Under the pieces are notes generated by a model. That model was not told where the DNA came from. It saw only the letters and a program-made list of their open reading frames with translations, and ran no database searches. A DNA stretch of 64,000 nt from Wolfiporia cocos (taxonomy: Eukaryota > Basidiomycota > Agaricomycetes > Polyporales > Phaeolaceae): assembly GCA_029448655.1 (NCBI GenBank), contig JACCLO010000040.1, positions 32,361 to 96,360 on the forward strand, given 5' to 3'. Below are positions 1 to 12,440 of the stretch, in pieces; within the stretch, counting starts at the first letter, position 1, and each line of letters opens with the position of its first letter. The translations under genes were made by a program, and so were the position numbers.

Positions 1-2502
1 GAATAGGACAGTACGAGCATGAATGAGGGTAATCGGGCCTCTTAGTGCATGTCGTTTGTTGCTTTAATGACCGTAAGGTTCATTTGTAAGCGTGGGATAG
101 TGGACTTGTTAAGGTCCTAGGTGCGAAATTAGGGTTTCCACCCCCTCTTTCACGTTTGATCTCCCGATCAAACCTATCCAGATGGTTTTGGTTTTTAAAG
201 AGGTTAAACCGCCTCTATACCCAGATAAGGGTGGGTGGATGTGGGCCGAAGGTATTCTTGACGTATATCCATATACGGCTGTATCCAGTGTAGTCGCTCG
301 CATATGCGACCAGATTTTTATACTAAGGTTTCCAAGCCCTAGTTTGTCGGAATCGAAGGGTTTTCCAGGCCCATATTCGATGTAGTGACGAGATGTAATC
401 CTTTCTTGACGTAAGGATACAGATCCGGATTTATTTATTACGCGTCTCGACGGCGTAGGTTTCCGTAAACCAAGCAATTAAATGATAACCGATTGCCAAA
501 TCGGCTTGATTGAATTAATAAGGGGGACTCCCTTGTTATCTCTGGAAGTTTTCGAGTGCTTCTTCGAGACCTTTTGCGGACGATCGCATTGAGTTGCTAA
601 GGTGTATTTTTCGAATTCGGTTATTCTCCCCACAGAGAAAAGTTGAATCGAAGTGAAATCAAAAGTGAGGTAGCTAGCCTCGTGACGAATTTTGCGATTG
701 GCGTGCGAAATTGTCGACTTCAATACAGGGGGGGACCGGTTGGAAACCGGTGTAGATTCGGCGATTGTGCGAGAATGCCGAATGAAGTGTGATTCTAGAA
801 GCCTTGCGGCCTCCGCTACACTTCAAGGGAACGCGTATTAATAGCGTGTGTCCCTTGTTTTCCTTTCCTCTAACCCAGATTGCAAGATTCAATGAAGTAA
901 TCTTGTTGCGATCTGTTTGTACATGGGTGGCTGGTGGAAACAGCGCTGTACCCAATTATTTATAGACGCTTGTCAGACGTCTCTTCCCAATCGGATGGTA
1001 ATTTCCTTGTCAGGAATTCCATTACCAAAAGGGGTGCCCCCGTTCTAAGGTTCTTTGTGACATGTGACCAAATGACAGATGCTCAATAACCCTGAATCCC
1101 CTTTTCAGGAGCGAAGACCGAAGTCAACGGGCGCCGACAGGATTAAGAATCTTAATCGACTTGGTACTTAGGCATTCCCATAGTAATAATAGTTATAAGC
1201 ATATGTTTGCCAAGCGTACGCGATCCTACGTCGAGTAAGGTACTAGTATCGTTTTTCGATTGACTTATTGTACCTAAGACGTAAAAGGTTGCTTTATATG
1301 TACATAAGCGACCTTAACCAGGCTAGATAACCTGGGAACCAGCAGGTGACGCAGGATTTCCAGAGGCGAATACAAATGCTATTGGACGGTTTCTAAGCTA
1401 CTTTACAAAGTAAGTAAGCTACTAGGAGCCGCCACTAAAACTACATATTTATCTACTTATTGACTGGGATACCAGGGTACCTGAAAGAGAGCTCATCATC
1501 AGCGATCAACGCTGAGTGGTCATGTCTAACACAAGAAGAACGGGGGCATGGTTAGGGGCGCCCTTGTCAGGACGCCGCGCGGAATTTAGCCGACAGGTGT
1601 CTTCATCGAAGCGCGCGACTTCCTTCTAGAAAGAGAGTCGGTGACTGCCAGCGCTTGATAAGCTGGGTCACATGGTTGGGAATAGGATACACAGCCCATT
1701 TCCTCGTGGAGATGAGCTGGAAAGTGGTCGCAGTATTACACCGCGACCGGTCCGCGCTTTAGTGGTAAGGCTTGCCATCTATAGCCACCTGGGTGTCACA
1801 TCAGGGCTAAAAAACCATCCGTCGATCTAAGATCGCGCATTCACGAGCGCTCCACACATCAAGGATGGTGGGCAACGCCGCATGCTTCCGGTGGGGCCCC
1901 AACTCGGTTTAACCCAGGCTCGCACACCGAGCTGCCCGTAGGACTTACGCTATTGGCTACCGCGAGTGACCTCGGCTGGTTTGGCCTTGCGAGCCGCACC
2001 ACCTCACCACTTGGATTCCCCGAAGGAGATCCCAAGCGGGCCCCTTACGCCTGGGGGGCGGCTTTGGAAGATTCCCACACCCAACTAAGGGAATACGCCG
2101 AAGCGCATATCCCTATGGGGATCCTACTGGTAGTGTTGGGTCCATGAACAGGGATTGCCATGCCAGGGGGTTGGGCGCGCACAGGCAGACCGGCTCCCCT
2201 CTTCTCAACAGGCGGGTCTCAACCGCTGACAGCCGCAACCTTGGCCAGGAAGCAGCCGTCTCTCCTTAACCCTGGAGTCGGGTTTGCAGGACCCTGCCGC
2301 TGATTAGGCAAGGCAGAGCCCACTGGGTGGCAGCAGGCCGCTAAGCCCAGCCACCGATGTATCCCATATCCACAACCACGGAGCATACATCCCCTTTGCA
2401 GGAGAGTAGCGGCCCCTGCGCTATCTCTAGACACCTGTTGGAGGAAAAACCCAGGCGCCACCCAGTTAAGGAGGCGCAGGGGGGTAGGTAGTTCTATTCT
2501 TA

Positions 2503-3606
2503 TGACACAGATGGCTCTGTGGGACTCACCAAGCCAGTATCCTTGCGATGAACTAAGGCGACTAGGTGAGGTAGAGGTTATCAGACGCAATAGTAGGATG
2601 GAAGGTTCTTCTACGGCGTACGCCGAGAAGAATAGAACTGAAGTTATAGAGCGCTTGGCTCCTACTTATATACATGTGTATCGGGAAGGTCACGTGCTAC
2701 TAGCTAGCTATGTCCTTACCGGGTTATGTGGCTTTGCCAAGTGGCGAAGCTTATCTTATCTGATGTTTTTAGTTACTCTATCTAGAATGGCCGTGGAAGG
2801 CCCTAATGGCCGACCCAATCGTAATAGAGGGATTTATGTCTTTATTGTGATGCTAACGCGGGCGCAGCCCGGGTATAGGTGAAGCCGGTTGCCGGATACC
2901 TTGCGGTATAATGGCGATTGCCGTGCTTCGTTGGATGACCAAGGCGAGGCGCCGAGGTCGTTATGCTATTGGGCCAGCAGGCACCGTAGCATGTGATATG
3001 TCCGGACCGGAAGGTTACCGGAACATTATGTTGGTCTTAGCCGTGAGGCGAGGACCGGTGTTTGGGCAACGCCGTGATGGCAGAAGCCCGGGACTTGGAG
3101 TACCGCCGAGTCCGTGGGAGGCCGAGAAGGCCGTGACCTATAGCGATATTGCCTTGATTGCTAATATAGTGCTATTTGGCCGTGTTGCCATTATTATGCG
3201 AAGGCGTGGCGCGCCTGAGGTGCCATTGTGATCTAGGATCTTATGCCGCTGATGGGAAGCCGGGAAGGCCGACCCAATAGTACAAAGGCCGGAGGCACTG
3301 TTTGTACTTGTGGACATTATTATGCGAGCGTGCCGCGCTCGGCCTATCATTATGATCTAGATCTATGACGTGGCTGGTCTTGCTCTGTCGGGCGAGACCT
3401 GGTATGACGTAGCTAATACTATGCTATTGGACCGGAAGGTGCCGTAGCGTATGTAAGCTGGTCATGTGGTTGACGAGCCCAGTTAAGAGCTTGTCGTTGT
3501 GGCATGGGGGTTAACCCGTAGATAACTTGTAGGTAGACGTATAAATCCCAGGTAAATTGCTATAATCATAGGAAAAATGCTGTAAGTCCCAGATAAATCT
3601 GTGACA
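2503..3606 (-). mobile_element. LTR of the tandem element, copy 1
   Basis: Read on the minus strand it starts TGTCACAGATTTATCTGGG and ends GGTGAGTCCCACAG...CTGTGTCA, with TG/CA ends. A TATA-like CATGTATATAAGTAGG (minus strand, near 2664-2679) is followed by TTCTATTCTTCTCGG, the same core-promoter layout as the solo LTRs further right. A strong palindrome at 2606-2632 pairs TTCTTCT with AGAAGAA around CGGCG/CGCCG. The neighbouring GGGGGTAA (minus strand, 3607-3614) fits a polypurine tract, so this copy lies where a 3' LTR would be. Confidence 0.75.
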
Positions 3607-3614
3607 TTACCCCC
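3607..3614 (-). promoter_or_regulatory. Polypurine tract of the tandem element (copy 1)
   Basis: On the minus strand GGGGGTAA directly precedes the LTR start TGTCACAG, the usual position of the plus-strand DNA primer. Gypsy element A has the closely similar GAGGGGGTAA next to its own 3' LTR at 16950-16959, which suggests related elements. Confidence 0.65.
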
Positions 3615-3676
3615 GCTTTAGGTTTCATCGTCCCTGATGAAACTATTCCTCATTGTGTACGTCCCAAGAGCGGTAT

Positions 3677-3888
3677 AACGCGTGATGACGAAGTGTCAAA
3701 TGCCGTTATGGTGCTGCTTCAATTTGTCAATTGAACAGGGATAAATGGGAGTTTCAGGACTTGTGGTGGAACCTGAGCGTGGAAGGCGATTTTATTCCTT
3801 ATAGTGATTTGTAACGCGTGATAGCGAAGTGCTAAATGCCGTTACTAGCGATTATCAACGCGTGATGACCGAAAGGTCAAATGCCGTT
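3677..3888. other. Three-copy hairpin motif AACGCGTGA-stem-loop-AATGCCGTT
   Basis: Three copies keep the same flanks (AACGCGTGA and AATGCCGTT) but carry different stems: TGAC-GAAG-TGTCA, TAGC-GAAG-TGCTA and TGACC-GAAA-GGTCA. The outer AACG/CGTT can also pair. A looser fourth copy, GCGTG-TGACATTTGTCA-ATGCC, is at 4479-4500. The set recurs at 8648-8679, 8791-8821 and 8836-8867 in unit 2. Different stem sequences with pairing kept argue for a structured RNA rather than chance repeats. Confidence 0.6.
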
Positions 3889-6800
3889 GTTAGGGAGATG
3901 TAGTCGTGTTACTAGAGTGTGCTGTCATTGTGCATGCGGATCCTAAGAGGAGGGACTCTCCTGTTATCGCTGAAGGTGTTCTAGTGCCTTTTCGCGACCT
4001 TGGTCGGATTATTGCTTTTGCTTATGACGTTACTCGTAGTAGAAGGCGATATGGAAATGGTCATCATATAGTGCCTTTGAATCTACTTGTAATCTGTATC
4101 TCCAATAGCTTGCCAAGCGTATTAGAGGGTGCATTGTGTCGTTGTACGTATTTCGGATAGCATTGTGCGATATTCCTTAGAGTGAGGGCTTCACTGTTAG
4201 CTCTGGAGATTTTCTAGTGTCTCTTCGAGCCCTTGGGCGGATATGTTGCTTATGCGTAGTACCCATTGAGTGTGACATAGCGGTGCTTTTTCGACGTCTA
4301 TTGCCTAGCGGTGAATGGGATTGCAAGTTCCTTCGTTCGCGTGGCGGGTGTCTTAGGCTTTGTGCTTGTACAGGGGTAATCCTACTTTGTACGACTTATG
4401 CGGTTTGAACGGTTATTAAAGGGCGTCGCCTTATGAACGTTTATGAGGCGTCGCCTCCCTAGTATCGCAAGTACTAAGCGTGTGACATTTGTCAATGCCC
4501 ATTTGTTACAGGGGTTGTGTCCCCTAGTTAGATTGCTTCTACGTAGCGATCTCTTCGGAGTCGTAAGTTCCGGAATGAAGCTGTGCCTTCGTTGTTGTAT
4601 GCACTTATTTATTAACGAGTAGGCTTCTCGTGTAAAACCCCATAGTATAAGTACTAATCATTGTGCATTATGGTCAATGCTTATGATTGTATTCCCTGAT
4701 ACTGTAGTGTCGTTGCCGTAGTGAGGCCTTATTGGGTAACCGTGAGAACATACATCCTTGTCAGGAGTTGTCTCGTATAGGTGTATCCCGTAAGGGCTGA
4801 AGTCCCATGGTGGCGATGACGGTAGTTTCCAATGTGCTTGTATGTCGTTAAAGTCGTTCTTCGATTGAGTATGACATTGTAAGCGTGGGAACTGGGATGA
4901 TCGTTGGGGAAGGGTATATTTCGCTATTGGATAGATAGCTACTATATTCCTATTACAGGGTTGTCGTCCATATACGAATAGGACAGTACGAGCATGAATG
5001 AGGGTAATCGGGCCTCTTAGTGCATGTCGTTTGTTGCTTTAATGACCGTAAGGTTCATTTGTAAGCGTGGGATAGTGGACTTGTTAAGGTCCTAGGTGCG
5101 AAATTAGGGTTTCCACCCCCTCTTTCACGTTTGATCTCCCGATCAAACCTATCCAGATGGTTTTGGTTTTTAAAGAGGTTAAACCGCCTCTATACCCAGA
5201 TAAGGGTGGGTGGATGTGGGCCGAAGGTATTCTTGACGTATATCCATATACGGCTGTATCCAGTGTAGTCGCTCGCATATGCGACCAGATTTTTATACTA
5301 AGGTTTCCAAGCCCTAGTTTGTCGGAATCGAAGGGTTTTCCAGGCCCATATTCGATGTAGTGACGAGATGTAATCCTTTCTTGACGTAAGGATACAGATC
5401 CGGATTTATTTATTACGCGTCTCGACGGCGTAGGTTTCCGTAAACCAAGCAATTAAATGATAACCGATTGCCAAATCGGCTTGATTGAATTAATAAGGGG
5501 ACTCCCTTGTTATCTCTGGAAGTTTTCGAGTGCTTCTTCGAGACCTTTTGCGGACGATCGCATTGAGTTGCTAAGGTGTATTTTTCGAATTCGGTTATTC
5601 TCCCCACAGAGAAAAGTTGAATCGAAGTGAAATCAAAAGTGAGGTAGCTAGCCTCGTGACGAATTTTGCGATTGGCGTGCGAAATTGTCGACTTCAATAC
5701 AGGGGGGACCGGTTGGAAACCGGTGTAGATTCGGCGATTGTGCGAGAATGCCGAATGAAGTGTGATTCTAGAAGCCTTGCGGCCTCCGCTACACTTCAAG
5801 GGAACGCGTATTAATAGCGTGTGTCCCTTGTTTTCCTTTCCTCTAACCCAGATTGCAAGATTCAATGAAGTAATCTTGTTGCGATCTGTTTGTACATGGG
5901 TGGCTGGTGGAAACAGCGCTGTACCCAATTATTTATAGACGCTTGTCAGACGTCTCTTCCCAATCGGATGGTAATTTCCTTGTCAGGAATTCCATTACCA
6001 AAAGGGGTGCCCCGTTCTAAGGTTCTTTGTGACATGTGACCAAATGACAGATGCTCAATAACCCGAATCCCCTTTCAGGAGCGAAGACCGAAGTCAAACG
6101 GGCGCCGATAGATTAAGAATCTTAATCGACTTGGTACTTAGGCATTCCCATAGTAATAATAGTTATAAGCATATGTTTGCCAAGCGTACGCGATCCTACG
6201 TCGAGTAAGGTACTAGTATCGTTTTTCGATTGACTTATTGTACCTAAGACGTAAAAGGTTGCTTTATATGTACATAAGCGACCTTAACCAGGCTAGATAA
6301 CCTGGGAACCAGCAGGTGACGCAGGATTTCCAGAGGCGAATACAAATGCTATTGGACGGTTTCTAAGCTACTTTACAAAGTAAGTAAGCTACTAGGAGCC
6401 GCCACTAAAACTACATATTTATCTACTTATTGACTGGGATACCAGGGTACCTGAAAGAGAGCTCATCATCAGCGATCAACGCTGAGTGGTCATGTCTAAC
6501 ACAAGAAGAACGGGGGCATGGTTAGGGGCGCCCTTGTCAGGACGCCGCGCGGAATTTAGCCGACAGGTGTCTTCATCGAAGCGCGCGACTTCCTTCTAGA
6601 AAGAGAGTCGGTGACTGCCAGCGCTTGATAAGCTGGGTCACATGGTTGGGAATAGGATACACAGCCCATTTCCTCGTGGAGATGAGCTGGAAAGTGGTCG
6701 CAGTATTACACCGCGACCGGTCCGCGCTTTAGTGGTAAGGCTTGCCATCTATAGCCACCTGGGTGTCACATCAGGGCTAAAAACCCATCCGTCGATCTAA

Positions 6801-7466
6801 GATCGCGCATTCACGAGCGCTCCACACATCAAGGATGGTGGGCAACGCCGCATGCTTCCGGTGGGGCCCCAACTCGGTTTAACCCAGGCTCGCACACCGA
6901 GCTGCCCGTAGGACTTACGCTATTGGCTACCGCGAGTGACCTCGGCTGGTTTGGCCTTGCGAGCCGCACCACCTCACCACTTGGATTCCCCGAAGGAGAT
7001 CCCAAGCGGGCCCCTTACGCCTGGGGGGCGGCTTTGGAAGATTCCCACACCCAACTAAGGGAATACGCCGAAGCGCATATCCCTATGGGGATCCTACTGG
7101 TAGTGTTGGGTCCCTGAACAGGGATTGCCAAGACAGGGGGCTGCGCGCACACAGGCAGACGGTCCCCTTTTCCCAATAGGCGGGTCTCAACCGCTGGCAC
7201 CAGCAACCTTGTCAGGAAGCCGGCGCCTCTCCTTAACCCTGGAGTCGGGTTCGCAGGACGCATGCTGCTGATTAGGCAAGCAGCGCCCCACTGGGTGGCA
7301 GCAGGCCGCTAAGCCCGCCGCCGATGTATCCCAATCCGCAACCACGGAGCATACATCCCCTTTGCAGGAGAGTAGCGGCCCCTGCGCTATCTCAGACACC
7401 TGTTGGAGGAAAAACCCAGGCGCCACCAGTTAAGGAGGCGCAGGGGGGTAGGTAGTTCTATTCTTA

Positions 7467-8576
7467 TGACACAGATGGCTCTGTGGGACTCACCAAGCCA
7501 GTATCCTTGCGATGAACTAAGGCGACTTAGGTGATGTAAGAGGTTATCAGACGCGATAGGAGGTAGGAGGTTCTTCTACGGCGTACGCCGAGAAGAAGAG
7601 AACTGAAGTTAAAGAGCGCTTGGCTCCTACTTATATACATTGTGTCGGGAGGGCACGTGCTACTAGCTAGCGGTTGCCTTACCGGGTTATGTGGCTTTGC
7701 CAAGTGGCGAAGCTTATCTTATCTGACTGTTTATGTACTCTATCTAGAATGGCCGTGGAAGGCCCTAATGGCCGACCCAATCGTAATAGAGGGATTATGT
7801 CTTTATTGTGTTGCTAACGCGGGCGCAGCCCGGGTATAGGTGAAGCCGGTTGCCGGATACCTTGCGGCATAATGGCGATTGGCCGTGCTTCGTTGATGAC
7901 CAAGGCGAGACGCCGAGGTCGTTATGCCTATTGGACGGAAGGTACCGTAGGCATGTGTTACATGTCCCGGTACCGGAATGGTTACCGGGACATGTATTGG
8001 TCTTAGCCGTGAGGCGAGGACCGGTGTTTGGGCAACGCCGTGATGGCAGAAGCCCGGGACTTGGAGAACGCCGAGTCCGTGGGAGGCCGAGAAGGCCGTA
8101 GCCTATAGCGATATAGCCTTGGTGCTAATTATAGTGCTGTATTTGGTCCGTGTTGCCATTATTATGCGAAGGCGTGGCGCGCCTGAGGTGCCATTGTGAT
8201 CAAGGATCTTATGGCGGTGGGAAGCCGGGAAGGCCGACCCAATAGTACAAGGCCGCGAGGCACTGTTTGTACATGTGGACATTATTATGCGAGCGTGCCG
8301 CGCTCGGCCTATCATTATGATCTAAGATCTATGACGTGGCTGGTCTTGCTCTGACGGGCGAGACCTGTATGACGTATGCTGTAGTGTTGCTATTGGACGT
8401 GGTTGTACCGTAGCGTTACGTAAGCTAGTCATGTGGTTGATAAGCCCAGTTAAGAGCTTGTCGTGGTGGCAATGGGAGTTAACCCGTAGATAACTTGTAG
8501 GTAGACGTATAAATCCCAGGTAAATTGCTATAATCGTATAGGAAAAATGCTGTAAGCCCCAGATAAATCTGTGACA
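7467..8576 (-). mobile_element. LTR of the tandem element, copy 2
   Basis: Same ends as copy 1: the minus-strand start is TGTCACAGATTTATCTGGGG and the end GTGAGTCCCACAG...TGTGTCA. A polypurine tract GGGGGTAA lies at 8577-8584. It differs from copies 1 and 3 by many small indels, so it is not a recent duplicate. This LTR lies between two internal regions, as expected after LTR-LTR recombination. Confidence 0.75.
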
Positions 8577-11500
8577 TTACCCCCGCTTTAGGTTTCATCG
8601 TCCCTGATGAAACCTATTCCTCATTATGTATGTCCCAAGAGCGGTATAACGCGTGATTGACGAAGTGTCAAATGCCGTTGCTGTGCTGCCATTACATGTA
8701 TGTTGTATGCAGGGATAAGATGGAGTTTCAGGACTTGGTAGTGGAGCCTGAGCGTATGGGATAGCGATTTTATTCCTTAAAGTGATTTGTAACGCGTGAT
8801 AGCGGAGTGCTAAATGCTGTTACTAGCGAATTATCAACGCGTGATGACCGAAAGGTCAAATGCCGTTGTTTGGGGATTGTAGTTGTGTTACTAGAGTGTT
8901 TTGTCATTGTGCACGCGGATCCTGGAAGGAGGGGCTCTCCTGTTATCGCTGAAGGTGTTCTAGTGCCTTTTCGCGATCTTTGTCGGAATGTTGCTTTTGC
9001 TTATGACGTTACTCGTAGTAGAAGGCGATATGGAAATGGTCATCATATAGTGCCTTTGAGTCTACTAGTAATCTATACTCCAATAGCTTGCCAAGCGTAT
9101 TAGAGGGTGCATTGTGTCGTTGTACAGTTTTTCGGATAGCATTGTGCGATATTCCTCAGAGTGAGGGCTTCACTGTTAGCTCTGGAGATTTTCTAGTGTC
9201 TCTTCGAGCCCTTGGGCGGATATGTTGCTTATGCGTAGTACCCATTGAGTGTAACATAGCGGTGCTTTTTCGACGTCTATTGCCTAGCGGTGAATGGATT
9301 AGCATGGTTCCTTTCATTCGCATGCGGGTGTCTTAGGCTTTTGTGCTTGTACAGGGGTAATCCTACTTTGTACGACTTATGCGGTTGAACGGTTATTAAA
9401 GGGACGTCGCCTTATGAACGTTATGAGGCGTCGCCTCCCTAGTATCGCAAGTACTAAGCGTGATGACATTTGTCAATGCCCATTGTTACAGGGGTTGTGT
9501 CCCCTAGTTAGATTGCTTCTAATGTAGCGAATCTCTTCGGGAGTCGTAAGTTCCGGAATGAAGCTGTGCCTTCGTGGTTGTATGCACTATTTATTAACGA
9601 GTAGGCTTCTCGTGTAAACCCCATAGTATAGGTACTAATCATTGTGCATTATGGTCAATGCTTATGATTGTATTCCCTAGATACTGTAGTGTCGTTGCCG
9701 TAGTGAGGCCTTATTGGGTAACCGTGAGAACATACATCCTTGTCAGGAGTTGTCTCGTAAAGGTATATCCCGTAAGGGCTGAAGTCACGTGGTGGCGATG
9801 ACGGTAGTTTCCAATGTGCTTGTATGTCGTTAAAGTCGTTCTTCGATTGAGTATGACATTGTAAGCGTGGGAACTGGATGATCTTGGGGAAGGATATATT
9901 TCGCTATTTGGATAGATAGCTACTATATTCCTATTACAGGTTGTCGTCCATATACGAATAGGACAGTACGAGCATGAAATGAGGGTAATCAGGCCTCTTA
10001 GTGCATGTCGTTTGTTGCTTTCAAGACCGTAAGGTACTGTTGTAATGCGTGGGATAGCGGACTTTTGAAGGTCCAGAATGCGGATTAGGGTTCTCACCCC
10101 CTCTTCCACGTTTGATCTCCCGATCAACCTATTCCGTTGGTTTTGGTTTTAAAGAGGTTAAACCGCCTCTATAACCCAAATAAGGGTGGGTGGATGTGGG
10201 CGAAGGTATTGTTGAACATATATCCATGTACTGGCTGTATCCAGGCGCTCGCATATGCGACAAGAATTTTTTATACTAAGGTTTCCATGCCCTAGTTTGT
10301 CGATACCGAAGCGTTTCTCAGGCTCTTGTTCGGTGTAGTGACGAAGATGTATTCCTAATCGGGAGATAGGAAACAGATCCGGATTAATGATTACGTGTCT
10401 CGACGACGTAGGTTCCGTTAAACCAGCACTTGTAATGATATCGATTGCCAAATCGGAGTGATTGTTCCTAAAGATGGGGCTCATCTGTTACTTCGGCGGA
10501 TTTTCGAGTTTCCGTTTGAAGCCTTTTTGCGCGACGAATGCCATTTATTGCTAGTGTGAATTCCAAATACAGTTGTTCGTCCCCACCAGAGAAAAGATGT
10601 CGTATTGGACGTGCAATCGTAAGTGAGATAGCTAGTCTATTACAATATTTGCGCTTGGCGTGCGCAATTTGTCGATCGGATTCGGGGGGGGACCGGTTTG
10701 GACCCGGTTGTGAATTCGGCGATGTGCGAAGATGCCGAATGAAGTGTGATTTCTGGAAGTCTGACGACCTCCGCTACACTTCAAGGGAATGCGTATCAAT
10801 AGCGTGTTGTCCCTTGTTTTCCCTTCCTCTAACCCAGATTGCGAAGATTCAATTAAGTAATCTATTGCGATCGGTTTGTACGTGGAACGCCGGTGAGAAC
10901 GGCAGCTGTCTCCAATTATTTATAGACGCTTGTCAACGTCTCTTCCCAAACGGATGGTAATTTCCTTGTCAGGAGATTCCATTACCGAAAGGGGTGCCCC
11001 CGTTCTAAGGTTCTTAACGAATTGCAATGACCGTGACTAATGCTCAATAACCCGAATCCCCTTTTCAGGAGCGAAGACCGAGTCAAACGGGCGCCGATGG
11101 ATTATGGTAATCCTTATCGACTTGGTAATAGGTATTCCCACAGTAATTGATAGTATAAGCATATATTTGCCTAGCGTACGCGATCCTACGTCGGGTAAGG
11201 TACTAGTATCGTTTTTCGATTGACTTATTGTACCTAAGACGTAAAAGGTTGCTTTTTCATGTAATAGCGACCTTAACCAGCTAGATAACCTGGGAACCAG
11301 ACAGGTGACGCAGGATTCCAGAGGCGAATACAAATGCTATGGACGGTTTCTAAGCTACTTTACAAAGTAAGTAAGCTACTAGGAGCCGCCACTAAAACTA
11401 CATATTTATCTACTTATTGACTGGGATACCAGGGTACCTGAAAGAGAGCTCATCATCAGCGATCAACGCTGAGTGGTCATGTCTAACACAAGAAGAACGG

Positions 11501-12440
11501 GGGCATGGTTAGGGGCGCCCTTGTCAGGACGCCGCGCGGAATTTAGCCGACAGGTGTCTTCATCGAAGCGCGCGACTTCCTTCTAGAAAGAGAGTCGGTG
11601 ACTGCCAGCGCTTGATAAGCTGGGTCACATGGTTGGGAATAGGATACACAGCCCATTTCCTCGTGGAGATGAGCTGGAAAGTGGTCGCAGTATTACACCG
11701 CGACCGGTCGCGCTTTAGTGGTAAGGCTTGCCATCTATAGCCACCTGGGTGTCACATCAGGGCTAAAAAACCATCGTCGATCTAAGATCGCGCATTCACG
11801 AGCGCTCCACACATCAAGGATGGTGGGCAACGCCGCATGCTTCCGGTGGGGCCCCAACTCGGTTTAACCCAGGCTCGCACACCGAGCTGCCCGTAGGATT
11901 ACGCTATTGGCTACCGCGAGTGACCTCGGCTGGTTTGGCCTTGCGAGCCGCACACCTCACCACTTGGATTCCCCGAAGGAGATCCCAAGCGGGCCCCTTA
12001 CGCCTGGGGGGCGGCTTTGGAAGATTCCCACACCCAACTAAGGGAATACGCCGAAGCGCATATCCCTATGGGGATCCTACTGGTAGTGTTGGGTCCCTGA
12101 ACAGGGATTGCCAAGACAGGGGGCTGCGCGCACACAGGCAGACGGTCCCCTTTTCCCAATAGGCGGGTCTCAACCGCTGGCACCAGCAACCTTGTCAGGA
12201 AGCGGCGCTCTCCTTAACCCTGGAGTCTCCCGGGTTCCCAGGACGCATGCTGCTGTTAGCAAGCAGCGCACCACTGGGTGGCAGCGCCGACTAAGCCCGC
12301 CGCCGATTATCCCATCCCAACCACGGAGCATACATCCCCTTTCGCAGGAGGTAAGCCGGCCCCACGCTAACTCAGACACCTGTAGGAGAAAAACCCAGGC
12401 TCCACCATTTAGGAGCCAGGGGTAGGTAGTTCTCTTCTTA
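8577..12440 (-). mobile_element. Second internal region of the tandem element
   Basis: Homologous to 3607-7466. The first part (8577 to about 9956) tracks unit 1 closely, 9956 to about 11100 is clearly more diverged, and about 11330-12110 is again almost identical to the other units. That mosaic pattern suggests gene conversion or selection on the core. No coding frame is seen. The small hairpin at 10759-10768 reads GTC-TGAC-GAC where units 1 and 2 read GCC-TTGC-GGC, a compensatory change. Confidence 0.6.

Larger units (their letters stand above)
3607..7466 (-). mobile_element. Internal region of the tandem element, no coding frame
   Basis: About 3.86 kb between two LTR copies with no frame that stays open across units. 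It is dense in short inverted repeats, many closed by GNRA-like loops (for example ACC-GGAA-GGT, GACC-GAAA-GGTC, CCC-GTAA-GGG). A four-copy hairpin motif sits at 3677-3707, 3813-3843, 3857-3888 and 4479-4500. I see no protease, RT or integrase motif on either strand. LARDs are known to be mobilised in trans by coding relatives; that role is inferred here. Confidence 0.6.

Noticed and set aside
109..477. 122-codon minus-strand frame repeated in units 1 and 2
   Set aside because: Broken in unit 3 and without protein-like composition; it reflects repeat identity rather than coding.
5413..5928. 171-codon minus-strand open frame in tandem unit 2
   Set aside because: In unit 1 the same region is split in two by one-base length differences in G runs, and in unit 3 it is further broken; no domain. 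Not a gene.
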